Positions 56,134-64,000 of a DNA stretch of 64,000 bases are shown here, in pieces. The notes below the pieces were generated by a model. The model saw only the letters and a program-made list of their open reading frames with translations, did not search any database and was not told the origin of the DNA. Where the stretch lies: NCBI GenBank assembly GCA_945910395.1, contig CAMDYX010000001.1, positions 186,001 to 250,000 of the forward strand. Reading direction: 5' to 3'. The translations under genes and the position numbers were made by a program. Numbering within the stretch: position 1 is the stretch's first letter; each line of letters begins with the position of its first letter. Source of the stretch: an uncultured Agathobacter sp. (GTDB lineage Bacteria > Bacillota > Clostridia > Lachnospirales > Lachnospiraceae).

Positions 56134-57018
56134 TTACAGCCATAGCCTTCCGTAATTTGCTTTCATATACCGAATTGCTTCCTTTCCGACTCGCCTGGGC
56201 GCAGTTTGTTTCTTATCCCTTTGATAGCGCATCAGGCCCTTCCAGGGTGCCGATATACTCCTGCTTAATATCATGATTTTACCGAACAAAAGTGTTCCTA
56301 TGACCAGCCGATACGGTATTCCCAAATAGCGGTAGGATGTCAGCATGCGGTTCCGGTATGCCATGATCCATTTTTCCCGGTTGGTTACTCTTGCTGTCTT
56401 TACCTGTTTATGCAGCACCCGTACTGTGGGGTAATATAGGATCTCATATCCGGTGTCAATGATGCGGAAGCTTAAGTCTAATTCCTCAACCCCATAAAAA
56501 TAATCCTTCGGATAATCTCCGCATTTCTCAAATACGGTCTTTAAGATTGCATGTCCTGCACCGATATACGAGGAGGTAAGTCTTTCTTCATCAAGATTCA
56601 AATGCTTGTTCGTAAATGGAATCTCCTCCGAGCGCATTTCTCCGGTATAGAAATTAATAATCCGAAATGCCAGCGCCCCCAGCTTTTCATTCTCTGAAAA
56701 TACCTGTCTGATTTTTGAAAAGCATCCCTGGTTTTCAAATACCGCATCATCATCCAGAAAGACCAGAATATCGCCGGTTGCTTTCTCTATAGCATAATTT
56801 CTTCCCCCGGCAACTCCAAGATTGCTATCTAAAGAATAGAACTTTACTTTTTCCTCCTGCTGTTCCAAAAAGATACCGTATTCCTTTGTTCCATCCATGG
56901 AGCAATTATCTACCAGAATCAATTCATCAAAGGCGTCTTTCTCTTCCAAAAGAGAATCGATGGTTTCCTTTAATTCCTGTATTCGTTTGTAGGTAATGAT
57001 AACTACGCTAATTGTCAT
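56134..57018 (-). CDS. GT2 rhamnosyltransferase-like enzyme
   Basis: 294 residues. ISVVIITYKRIQELKETIDS, LVDNCSMDGT, DSNLGVAGGRNYAI and VFLDDDAVF (DDD at 89-91) define the GT2 group that includes many rhamnosyltransferases. A weakly hydrophobic region near 235-260 may bind the membrane. ATGA overlap with the gene at 57015. Donor not proven. Confidence 0.88.
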   Translation of the reverse strand: MTISVVIITYKRIQELKETIDSLLEEKDAFDELILVDNCSMDGTKEYGIFLEQQEEKVKFYSLDSNLGVAGGRNYAIEKATGDILVFLDDDAVFENQGCFSKIRQVFSENEKLGALAFRIINFYTGEMRSEEIPFTNKHLNLDEERLTSSYIGAGHAILKTVFEKCGDYPKDYFYGVEELDLSFRIIDTGYEILYYPTVRVLHKQVKTARVTNREKWIMAYRNRMLTSYRYLGIPYRLVIGTLLFGKIMILSRSISAPWKGLMRYQRDKKQTAPRRVGKEAIRYMKANYGRLWL

Positions 57019-58220
57019 TTCATTTCCTCATACTGTCGGATATTCTTCTCAATCGTAGCTTTGGAAAGCTCTCCCAGTTCTGAAATTTTCAGATTGTATT
57101 CTCTAATCTTCTTTGCCGGCAGATTCCCGGCCAGCGCCTGATCGATACTGTTTAATATTTCTTCTTTGTCTGTGGAAAGAACATATGCATTTTCAAACAA
57201 AAAGGCTCCAACGATTTTCTGATCCCACAGCACCTGAAATACTACATCATCATATAATCCCGCTTCTAACAGGCAGGTGGTCTTTCCGCCGATAACGACA
57301 TAATTTCCTTCCAGATCCTCCGCCAGCCTGTTATGGGAAAGCTTCATTCCCTGTTCCACAAGGGGCTCATAGAAGGCCTTCTTTTCCTTCATATGAGGTC
57401 TGTATATAAACTCGATTCCCTTTTCTTTGCAATGCTCATAAATAGCCTTTACAATCCCATAGTAGACCTCCGGTGTATCCGAATCATGGGTCTCACCATC
57501 TCCGATCCAGATCACGGACTTTTTCTTCTCTATATCCAGCCGTTCCACCTTATATGGATATCCGATCACTGTAGAGTTGTCTATGTTCGCAATTCCGAAA
57601 TCTACAATGGTGTCCATATTCTTCTGGCTCCAATACCAATAAAAATCGGAATAATCCTTGGCATGCTCCTGATAAAATCTGCTTGCGTCCGGATCCTGTG
57701 TCAGATTTAAAAGAGATGTATGCTCATAATGTGCAACCGGAATCTGCTTTCTTTTGGCAGCAAGGCAAACCGCTCTTTGAATCACCGGATAGAGATCCGT
57801 CACGATGACAAATTTGACATGCAGCCTTTCAAACATCGCTTCCAGCTCCCCGATTTCCTTTTCGATGAGGGCATAATCATCCTCTTGATATCCTTCCGCC
57901 AATCTGCGATACCATGTTCGATACGTTATGGAATGAATCCCCTTTTTCCAGGCCTCCTTCACTCCTATACTTGCAAAAGAGCCGATTCCCACAACGTTAT
58001 AATACCTTGCCAGCTGCTGCACATAGTAGCCCAACCGATCTCCATATACTGCAATGGTATCCTTTTTCCTGTCAAAGCCAATCGGCATGATCAAGCGGTT
58101 TATCCGGTATATGAGAAGGTCCTTTGCCGTCAATGGCCTCGTTCTCTTTTCAAGGCTTTTGCAAATGAATTCCTTTATATTCTCTTTTTCCTTTCGTATG
58201 AACAGATCCTGTAATTCCAT
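57015..58220 (-). CDS. Protein of unknown family, possibly GT-B fold
   Basis: 401 residues, soluble. I do not recognise the family. KKDTIAVYGDRLGYYVQQLA at about 56-75 looks like the start of a Rossmann domain, QIPVAHYEHTSLLNL lies mid-protein, SVIWIGDGETHDSD and IEFIYRPHMKEKKAF resemble the second domain of CDP-glycerol/poly-sialyl-type transferases, and VVIGGKTTCLLEAGLYDDVV is placed like their donor-binding loop. A glycosyl- or polyol-phosphate transferase is the best guess. It overlaps the GT2 gene downstream by ATGA. Confidence 0.6.
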   Translation of the reverse strand: MELQDLFIRKEKENIKEFICKSLEKRTRPLTAKDLLIYRINRLIMPIGFDRKKDTIAVYGDRLGYYVQQLARYYNVVGIGSFASIGVKEAWKKGIHSITYRTWYRRLAEGYQEDDYALIEKEIGELEAMFERLHVKFVIVTDLYPVIQRAVCLAAKRKQIPVAHYEHTSLLNLTQDPDASRFYQEHAKDYSDFYWYWSQKNMDTIVDFGIANIDNSTVIGYPYKVERLDIEKKKSVIWIGDGETHDSDTPEVYYGIVKAIYEHCKEKGIEFIYRPHMKEKKAFYEPLVEQGMKLSHNRLAEDLEGNYVVIGGKTTCLLEAGLYDDVVFQVLWDQKIVGAFLFENAYVLSTDKEEILNSIDQALAGNLPAKKIREYNLKISELGELSKATIEKNIRQYEEMK

Positions 58221-58233
58221 TCCCTATACTCCT

Positions 58234-59355
58234 CTAGCCAAGCAGACCTTCCAGTGCAGCTTCTAATCGCTTTCCGTGAATATCCATTGTATAATTCAAG
58301 GATTTTCTGTATGCTCTTTCTATTTTATTCTGACCATTTCTCGATAAAACAGCTTCTATCTTTTTTGCCATGTCAACCGGATCACCCACTTCACAGAGCT
58401 CTCCGCCTTCCCCGTAGTCTAAGAATTCCTCCTGTCCGCTTGGACATCTCGTTGACACGATAGGCGCTTTCACATAGGCGGCCTCTAAAAGTACGTGTCC
58501 TGCATCCTCCCAAAGGGAGCTTAAGACAAATGCATCCGCCCTCTTCATGTAGCAATATGGATTTTTTACAAAGCCTTTTAATTCTACTCTGTCAGACAGC
58601 TGTAATTCCGATATTCTGTGGCTTAGCTTTTCTTTGTCCTCTCCGTCTCCTAAGATGACCAGCTTTCCCTTATAATCCTTAAGTCGGGAAAAAGCCTCTA
58701 TCAAGGTTGTGAAATCCTTTTGCCTCGTAAGCCGCCCTACTCCAAGAATAAAGCCCTCCGGATAGGTCTGCTCCAGTTCCTCCTGTGCCATTCGGTGGAT
58801 TTCCCCGTCAATGACCGGATTATCGATACGTACAATCTTGTTCTCCGAGAAACCCAGCTTGTCGTGGATCTCCTTCTGTGTCTCATCCGATAAGGTAACG
58901 AGCAGATCGGAATCGGAATACTGCAGCTTCCATAGAAGCCTTCGAAGGGCATGTAGCCTTGGTCTTCCCTGAATGCTGTTGACAATGATTGGCTTATAGG
59001 AGCTGCTCCTTCTTGCCAGAAGGGGCAGATAGCCAAGCAGACTTGCGATTACGATATCCGGCTTTTCCTCGTTCCAGTTTCTTTTTAATTTTCCAAATGA
59101 TGCGACAGACAGACGTATCATAGAAATTCGAAAGCCGATTCCTTTACTTGGCAGACTTTTCCATTTCTTTGAAAGGCCAAAATCCACCACTTCTATGCCG
59201 TATTGCTGCAAAAGGTCTTCATAGCCTTCCCACTCATGAAACAGCTTATAAAGCTTTACCTCATGTCCTCTTTTTTTTAATGCCGCAGCACTATTGATTG
59301 TGGCCTTTATCGTGCCAACATTTCCCATATACGGGGTCCAATAATATACTTTCAT
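58234..59355 (-). CDS. GT4 glycosyltransferase
   Basis: 373 residues from ATG 59355. KVYYWTPYMGNVGTIKATIN opens the N-domain; FILGVGRLTRQKDFTTLIEA, ALWEDAGHVLLEAAYVKAP-like donor loop (SSLWEDAGHVLLEAA) and STRCPSGQEEFLDYGEGG mark the C-domain. It groups with the GT4 genes at 59371 and 61455, which share the CPSG/CLTG...DGxGG element. AGGG five bases before the ATG supports this start over GTG 59361. Confidence 0.89.
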   Translation of the reverse strand: MKVYYWTPYMGNVGTIKATINSAAALKKRGHEVKLYKLFHEWEGYEDLLQQYGIEVVDFGLSKKWKSLPSKGIGFRISMIRLSVASFGKLKRNWNEEKPDIVIASLLGYLPLLARRSSSYKPIIVNSIQGRPRLHALRRLLWKLQYSDSDLLVTLSDETQKEIHDKLGFSENKIVRIDNPVIDGEIHRMAQEELEQTYPEGFILGVGRLTRQKDFTTLIEAFSRLKDYKGKLVILGDGEDKEKLSHRISELQLSDRVELKGFVKNPYCYMKRADAFVLSSLWEDAGHVLLEAAYVKAPIVSTRCPSGQEEFLDYGEGGELCEVGDPVDMAKKIEAVLSRNGQNKIERAYRKSLNYTMDIHGKRLEAALEGLLG

Positions 59356-59370
59356 GCTCACCCTATATTC

Positions 59371-60537
59371 TTACTCATTTATTAATTCCAGATACTTCTC
59401 TCCTGCTTCCTGAGGCGTAAAGCGGTGCAATGCCTCCATCGCCCTTCTCTGCTTTTCCTGCATCGCGCCATCGTCCTTTAAAGCCTCTTTTATTGCCATA
59501 GCAAGACCTTCTGTATCTCCCACATCAACCAGCAATCCCCCCTGCCCATCTAGCAGGATTTCACTTGGTCCGCTTGGACATCGTGTTGCCACACATCCGG
59601 TTCCAACGGCAAGGGCTTCGATGAGTGTATTGGGCAGTCCCTCAAAAAAGGAGGATAATACAAAGACATCTGCCTTGCTCACATACTTATAGGGATTCTC
59701 ATCATATCCGGGCATCCATACCTTATCTTTTATTCCAAGAGACTCTGCCAGTTCTTCCAGGGAAGCTCTCTCTTCCCCTTCTCCAATGATCACAAGACGG
59801 GCATCCAGTTCCTTTTGAATCCTTGAGAAAGCCTTTATCAATATATCAAAGCCCTTCTCTTTCGAAAGACGTCCAACACTAATTACAACAGGATTTTTAC
59901 AATCCTTTTTCAGCCATTCCTGGTTTACTTCCTGTTCTGCTAGCTTTTGCAGATCCCCGGTCAGCGTAGGATTATAAATATATCTGCATGGGCTTCCGGT
60001 AATACGTTCAATTTCTTCTGCAGTTTCCCTTGAATTTGCTACTACGGCATCTGCCTTTTTATACAGAAGACGCATAAGTCTTAGGATGATCTTCCCCTTT
60101 TTTCCTTTCCCGGAATACTGAAACTCAGCCGGGTGAAGTCGTTCGGACAGTATGAGTTTAAAATTCTTGCACTTTCCGTTCCTGCAATCCATTGGAGTTG
60201 CCAAAACTGTGCAAAGATTGGCAAAATTCTGGCAGGATATAAGGACAAACCTCTTTCCCTGCTTTTTCGCCTCCTGTATCTGTGATTTTATATAAGCCTT
60301 CAGCTGTGGAATTGCAAAAAAAGTGCGGGTGGCCTTTAGCTGTACTTTTGATATTCCGATCTCGTCCATTTCTTTCACAAAATGCTCCGTATATCCAAGT
60401 GATACAAATTCAACGGAATATCCGTGTTCTATAAAATATTTTGCCAATCTGATATTTGTTTTTTCTACTCCGCCAAATCGAAAGTATGGATGGAAAAATG
60501 CCACCTTAAAAATTGCTGATGTTCTTAAGGAATTCAT
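59371..60537 (-). CDS. GT4 glycosyltransferase
   Basis: 388 residues from ATG 60537. KVAFFHPYFRFGGVEKTNIR with the GGVEK loop, NPVVISVGRLSKEKGFDILI and SSFFEGLPNTLIEALAVGTG followed by CPSGPSEILLDGQGGLLVDV are textbook GT4 (GalNAc/galactosyl-type) motifs. Related to 58234 and 61455, so this part of the cluster probably arose by duplication. It overlaps the previous gene by 32 bases; the frame remains open nine codons further upstream. Confidence 0.9.
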   Translation of the reverse strand: MNSLRTSAIFKVAFFHPYFRFGGVEKTNIRLAKYFIEHGYSVEFVSLGYTEHFVKEMDEIGISKVQLKATRTFFAIPQLKAYIKSQIQEAKKQGKRFVLISCQNFANLCTVLATPMDCRNGKCKNFKLILSERLHPAEFQYSGKGKKGKIILRLMRLLYKKADAVVANSRETAEEIERITGSPCRYIYNPTLTGDLQKLAEQEVNQEWLKKDCKNPVVISVGRLSKEKGFDILIKAFSRIQKELDARLVIIGEGEERASLEELAESLGIKDKVWMPGYDENPYKYVSKADVFVLSSFFEGLPNTLIEALAVGTGCVATRCPSGPSEILLDGQGGLLVDVGDTEGLAMAIKEALKDDGAMQEKQRRAMEALHRFTPQEAGEKYLELINE

Positions 60538-61465
60538 TGCCTGAAAATTCCCCCTTATACCCATAATCTACCGGCTCCGTGTCTAACACATCCTCCCAGG
60601 GAATCTCGGAAACCTCTGAAAAATACGTTACATTCCCTGACTTTTCACAGCACGGCATTTTTTTTACATTTACGTTATCCGTCAAAAGCTTTTTGCCCAG
60701 TATGATTGCCTCCTGAACCCGAAGGGAACAGGACTTCACACGTTCAATCTGCAGTTCTAACACGCACTTCGAGCTTCGGACAAGGGAAAGAGCTTCTTCA
60801 TAGGGAATAAGCCGGTCTATATAATGAATGGAGCCTACACAATTCTTATCATGGTCCGTCAGCAGGTAGAAGGCTGTTTTGATGCCCTGGGCGTCACATG
60901 CCCTTGCAATTTCCTCCAGCTTTTCCTGCCGTCCTCTGTCTTTTCCTATAAAGCAGATATCGTAGAGAATCTCACTTTCCTTTTGTTCGGTGTCCGGATA
61001 CAGGTTTGGCCAGAATTCCAAATTGTTTTTCTCTGCGCAAATCGGGTCAAACACCCCAATACGATCCATAATGGGTCTTAAAACAGCAAGATTCTTTTCC
61101 GTAATATTCTTTGCGTCCGTAAAATAGAATACATGCTTGGAATCCGGCAGTTCCTCCTTCACAATCGAAACAAACCCTCTTTCGATCTCATGCATATAGT
61201 GACTGAACCATATAAAACAGATTGGTTTTTCCGTTTCAAATTCAATTCTTTGGATTGCCTTGTGAAACCATATATTCTTGAAGGGAAGCCTGACGATTCG
61301 ATTCACTTTTTTACTAAAATGTATTCTGTACAGTTTTTTTTCAATAGGATTTAGAAGTTCTGAGAAATCTTCAAAAAATTGTACATCTTTTCTTTGCAGC
61401 AGATCCTTGTACATAAACTTATACCAGTCAAAGGTTGTTGCAAAAAATACAAAATTATAATTCAT
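60506..61465 (-). CDS. Putative GT-B-like polysaccharide protein of unassigned family
   Basis: 319 residues from ATG 61465. No membrane helix. ICFIGKDRGRQEKLEEIARA and RVQEAIILGKKLLTDNVNV resemble elements of the gene at 40812, defining a shared but unnamed family in this cluster; the second domain looks CgeB-like. FIWFSHYMHEIERGF and VFYFTDAKNITEKN may line the acceptor site. A glycosyltransferase role is inferred from context. AGGGATCGG directly precedes the ATG, and the gene overlaps the GT4 gene upstream by 11 bases. Confidence 0.65.
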   Translation of the reverse strand: MNYNFVFFATTFDWYKFMYKDLLQRKDVQFFEDFSELLNPIEKKLYRIHFSKKVNRIVRLPFKNIWFHKAIQRIEFETEKPICFIWFSHYMHEIERGFVSIVKEELPDSKHVFYFTDAKNITEKNLAVLRPIMDRIGVFDPICAEKNNLEFWPNLYPDTEQKESEILYDICFIGKDRGRQEKLEEIARACDAQGIKTAFYLLTDHDKNCVGSIHYIDRLIPYEEALSLVRSSKCVLELQIERVKSCSLRVQEAIILGKKLLTDNVNVKKMPCCEKSGNVTYFSEVSEIPWEDVLDTEPVDYGYKGEFSGNEFLKNISNF

Positions 61466-62597
61466 CCGATCCCTGCTCCAATAATTTGATATACTGCTCA
61501 ATGGTCTTTTCCATCGTAAAACGATCTATGTTCTGCTGTGCTATATGAAGCTTTTCTTCCATCAATTTGGTATTGTCCAGATATTGATCCATACATGACG
61601 CCAGAGCACTGCTGTCGCCAACCGGATAAAGCAGTCCACCCTCTCCGTCTAACAGGACTTCCCGGGGCCCGGTTAAACAATCTGAGGATATACATGCAAG
61701 CCCTGATGCAGCTGCTTCAATCAGGGAATTCGGACAGCCTTCATAACGTGAAGATAATATATATATTGTACCATATTTCAGATATTTGTACACATTTGCA
61801 CAATACCCAAGCAGACGCACCCGATCACTTATTCCCAGTTTTTTGATCAGTTCTTCTATATGGGATCTTTCTGCACCTTCTCCGATAATCCATAGCTTTG
61901 TATCCTTATGCCTGCTTTTTGCAAAGCCGGTAAGCATTGTGTCGTAATCCTTTTGTTTTGTCAGTCTGCCTACTGCAACCAAAAGACGGCCTTCATATTG
62001 CGCTGCCTCGTCCAAAAACTCCGGTTCGATAGGTTCTTCCTTTTTTTCCCGTAGTTCTTCAAAATCAATGGGATTATATATGGTTACTACACTTCTTTTC
62101 ACTTTTTTTTCGAAATCCTCTGCCAGCTTCTTTGAGTTTGCAATAATGACATCTGCCTTCTTATAGGTAAATGGCTTTAGCCATTCTGCCAGCCTACGTG
62201 TGAAACTGCGCTCATGTCTGACTGCGGATGGATGATTGGAAAGCCGGCAGATTACCGGCACCCTTGCCTTTTTACATTCTCCGATTGCAACGGAGGCAGA
62301 CTGGAAGGCAATGAGAACTGTTTCCTTTGGGTCGACTTTTTTCAGATATTCCCGCAAGGCTTTTTTCATAAAATAGGCATCCGTCAGGCGGGGATTTATG
62401 TGTGAAATGGTTTTCCGGTCAAATCTTTCCATTTTCACTTTTGGGTTAAATGCCTGTTTTTTTTCTTCTATAATACGGCAATAAAGCACAGAGACCAAGT
62501 AGTCCTGTGCTGCCAGTTTGTTTGCCACTATAATTGCATTTTTCTCTACCCCGCCACTTTCAATGGAGGGTATAAAAATCAGTATATGTTTTTTCAT
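61455..62597 (-). CDS. GT4 glycosyltransferase
   Basis: 380 residues. ILIFIPSIESGGVEKNAIIV has the GGVEK loop, RLLVAVGRLTKQKDYDTMLT opens the C-domain and SSRYEGCPNSLIEAAASGLA plus CLTGPREVLLDGEGGLLYPV form the donor site. Close paralogue of 59371. It probably adds one of the first sugars made from this end of the transcript, but order of transfer cannot be known. One base separates it from the GT2 gene upstream. Confidence 0.9.
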   Translation of the reverse strand: MKKHILIFIPSIESGGVEKNAIIVANKLAAQDYLVSVLYCRIIEEKKQAFNPKVKMERFDRKTISHINPRLTDAYFMKKALREYLKKVDPKETVLIAFQSASVAIGECKKARVPVICRLSNHPSAVRHERSFTRRLAEWLKPFTYKKADVIIANSKKLAEDFEKKVKRSVVTIYNPIDFEELREKKEEPIEPEFLDEAAQYEGRLLVAVGRLTKQKDYDTMLTGFAKSRHKDTKLWIIGEGAERSHIEELIKKLGISDRVRLLGYCANVYKYLKYGTIYILSSRYEGCPNSLIEAAASGLACISSDCLTGPREVLLDGEGGLLYPVGDSSALASCMDQYLDNTKLMEEKLHIAQQNIDRFTMEKTIEQYIKLLEQGSDEL

Positions 62598-62598
62598 A

Positions 62599-63348
62599 TT
62601 ACCTCATTTTCTTTGCCGCCTGTGTTAGATGCCCAAATAGATACAGGATACTCTTTATTATCGGCAAATGCTGTTCATTTCGGTAGATATTCCATGTCCA
62701 CCTTATTGTTCTAAGCTTATTTCCACTTAGGGAATTTCGATTCACGCGATAATGCCCCAATACCTCGTCAATTCCGTATGCTTCCTTTACCTTTTTTAGT
62801 ATCTTAAGCCAGGTTGCATAGTCTTCATGCCCGATATTCGGCATTGAAAAATCTCCCGCTTTTTCTCTATCAATCAGCACCGTCAGACAGGGAATCACAT
62901 TCCCCCACAATAGCTTCTCATATGTAATGTACTCCGGAACATGGCGTATTTTCTGAAGAGGCTTCCCATCGTCATCTATCACATCGCATCCTGCAAACAC
63001 AAAGGCCGCATTTTTTTCCTGCATCAGCTTTATCTGTTTTTCCAGTTTTTGCGGCTCCCATAAATCATCACTGTCCAAAAAGGCAAGGTACTGTCCTCTG
63101 GCAAGCTTCATTGCCTCATTCCGGCTTTTGGCAGCCCCCATGTTTTTCTCATTTCTATGATAGCGAATTCTGGAATCTTCGGTTGTATATGCCCGAACAA
63201 GGGATGAACCTGCATCTGTAGAACAATCATCTACAACAATCATCTCCCAGTTTTCATAGGTCTGACTCCGTACTGATTCAATGGTTTTTGAAATATACTT
63301 TTGCGCCTGATAAAGTGGCGTAATAATTGATACTAGTCCCTGCTCCAC
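62599..63348 (-). CDS. Family 2 glycosyltransferase
   Basis: 249 residues, short for GT2 but complete. LVSIITPLYQAQKYISKTIE, VVDDCSTDAGSS, NMGAAKSRNEAM and FLDSDDLWEP (DSDD at 92-95) are the catalytic motifs; YRVNRNSLSGNK lies at the acceptor side. Similar to WfgS/CpsJ-type enzymes. Start GTG 63348 has GAGG seven bases before it, and the gene overlaps the membrane-protein gene by 16 bases. Confidence 0.89.
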   Translation of the reverse strand: MEQGLVSIITPLYQAQKYISKTIESVRSQTYENWEMIVVDDCSTDAGSSLVRAYTTEDSRIRYHRNEKNMGAAKSRNEAMKLARGQYLAFLDSDDLWEPQKLEKQIKLMQEKNAAFVFAGCDVIDDDGKPLQKIRHVPEYITYEKLLWGNVIPCLTVLIDREKAGDFSMPNIGHEDYATWLKILKKVKEAYGIDEVLGHYRVNRNSLSGNKLRTIRWTWNIYRNEQHLPIIKSILYLFGHLTQAAKKMR

Positions 63349-64000
63349 GTTTTTACCTCATACATTCCAAATGCAAATATCGCTCCAAACAGGCCAATGA
63401 GACAACCAAAGAGTATTCGATTTTCCTGTTCTCCGGTTCTTAGGACGATATCATTTTCTACGGTTCCCAAATACTCAGTAAGATCCTGTCCCAAATATTC
63501 ATAGATCATGATTGTGCATAATCTCTGCTGCTTATAAGAAAAACTAACCTCATATCCATTAAAAGCTTCTGTTGCCTGTTCTTTACTTACATATCCGAGG
63601 GCTTCCTGTTCTGATGGGGCTTTGCCATTCATAATCTTCCAGTAAAGGAAGGCTTCCTGTACTTCCCCATATTCTTCCTCCGTCAGCATCTTGATGAGCT
63701 CTTCCTTTGAAGAATCTTTGTTTTCCGTAATGATTGGATGATAATCAGGCTTACTGCGAAGCTCGTCTGCTAGACTTCGAATCCCGCCTGACGCTAATCC
63801 AATGATGATAGCAAGTCCAAAGGCTAAGTACCATTTTTTTGCAATACTGCTGCATACCGGCCGATATGGCATTTCCTCCTGTTTGCCCAGATAACAGCAA
63901 TATCCCAGATACATACTGATAATCGGACAGGAATATGGGATTGCCGAGAACATGACAAGGAAAAATCCCATGGTAAACATCATCCGGTATTTTTCCGGAT
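63333..64000 (-). CDS. C-terminal part of a polytopic membrane protein, cut at the window edge
   Basis: At least 222 codons are open to base 64000 without a stop (PEKYRMMFTMGFF at the edge), so the true start probably lies outside. Visible are two or three hydrophobic segments, a charged outer domain of about 120 residues (LSKP to GEQEN) and a final helix near the end (ILFGCLIGLFGAIFAFGMYE). The layout, helices then outer domain then last helix, is like GT-C or YfhO-type proteins, but no family motif is seen. If translation began at the ATG at 63983, the product would be 216 residues. Confidence 0.7.
   Translation of the reverse strand, partial: PEKYRMMFTMGFFLVMFSAIPYSCPIISMYLGYCCYLGKQEEMPYRPVCSSIAKKWYLAFGLAIIIGLASGGIRSLADELRSKPDYHPIITENKDSSKEELIKMLTEEEYGEVQEAFLYWKIMNGKAPSEQEALGYVSKEQATEAFNGYEVSFSYKQQRLCTIMIYEYLGQDLTEYLGTVENDIVLRTGEQENRILFGCLIGLFGAIFAFGMYEVKTWSRD

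Larger units (their letters stand above)
1..64000 (-). other. Unidirectional polysaccharide biosynthesis and export cluster
   Basis: All 57 genes lie on the minus strand, with gaps of 0-29 bases and many overlaps of 1-32 bases. No stretch above 300 bases lacks a gene. I find no T-tailed hairpin between genes and no space for a conventional intergenic promoter. Base composition is uneven: 14 of 60 bases are G or C at 13621-13680, but 32 of 60 at 28681-28740, suggesting assembly from several sources. Confidence 0.85.

Overview
The window is one continuous block of cell-surface polysaccharide genes, 57 in all (one cut at each edge), every one on the minus strand. Transcription runs from base 64000 towards base 1. 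The organism looks like a Firmicute, probably a gut Lachnospiraceae-type Clostridium. This is inferred from moderate, patchy G+C, clear AGGAG-type ribosome sites, several TTG and GTG starts, TagGH/Wzm-Wzt exporters without LPS core genes, and YfhO, TuaH-like and MBOAT proteins. I saw no rRNA, tRNA, CRISPR array, transposase or integrase. After start sites are corrected, no gap between genes exceeds about 29 bases and many genes overlap by 1-32 bases. There is therefore no room inside the block for an ordinary terminator between genes.

Layout in transcription order (right to left). 64-55 kb: a partial membrane protein, four GT4 glycosyltransferases, three GT2 enzymes, a GT-B-like protein of unknown family and an unassigned GT-B-like protein. 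54-51.8 kb: the first ABC exporter (permease plus ATPase with a cargo-binding tail). 51.8-34 kb: a fucosylation-rich stretch with a DUF4422/fucosyltransferase-like fusion, a GT10 fucosyltransferase, a lipid-linked-sugar GT2 next to a YfhO protein, GT2/GT4 enzymes, and a GT11-GT2-GT6-GT11 run resembling the enzymes that build histo-blood-group A/B and Lewis structures. 33.6-26 kb: a pyruvyltransferase-glycosyltransferase fusion, an acyltransferase, UDP-xylose synthase, two large membrane proteins and glucose-1-phosphate cytidylyltransferase (rfbF). 26-16 kb: GT2, GT8, GT4 and HtrL/YibB-type transferases, including a tandem double-GT4 protein. 16-13.8 kb: an epimerase/reductase and the iron-sulfur/PMP dehydrase rfbH, which with rfbF point to a CDP-3,6-dideoxyhexose. 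13.8-7.5 kb: an MBOAT/AlgX-like O-acetylation pair, a membrane protein and the second ABC exporter. 7.5-0 kb: a DUF6056-like membrane protein, two acyltransferase-3 proteins, a cobalamin-type radical SAM protein and GT2 enzymes, the last cut at base 1.

Together the genes describe synthesis, decoration (fucose, xylose, a 3,6-dideoxysugar, pyruvate ketal, O-acyl groups and possibly a radical-SAM modification) and ABC-type export of at least one, probably two, glycans. No initiating phosphoglycosyltransferase, Wzx/Wzy pair, GDP-fucose pathway, UDP-glucose dehydrogenase or CDP-glucose 4,6-dehydratase was found here, so those steps must be encoded elsewhere.
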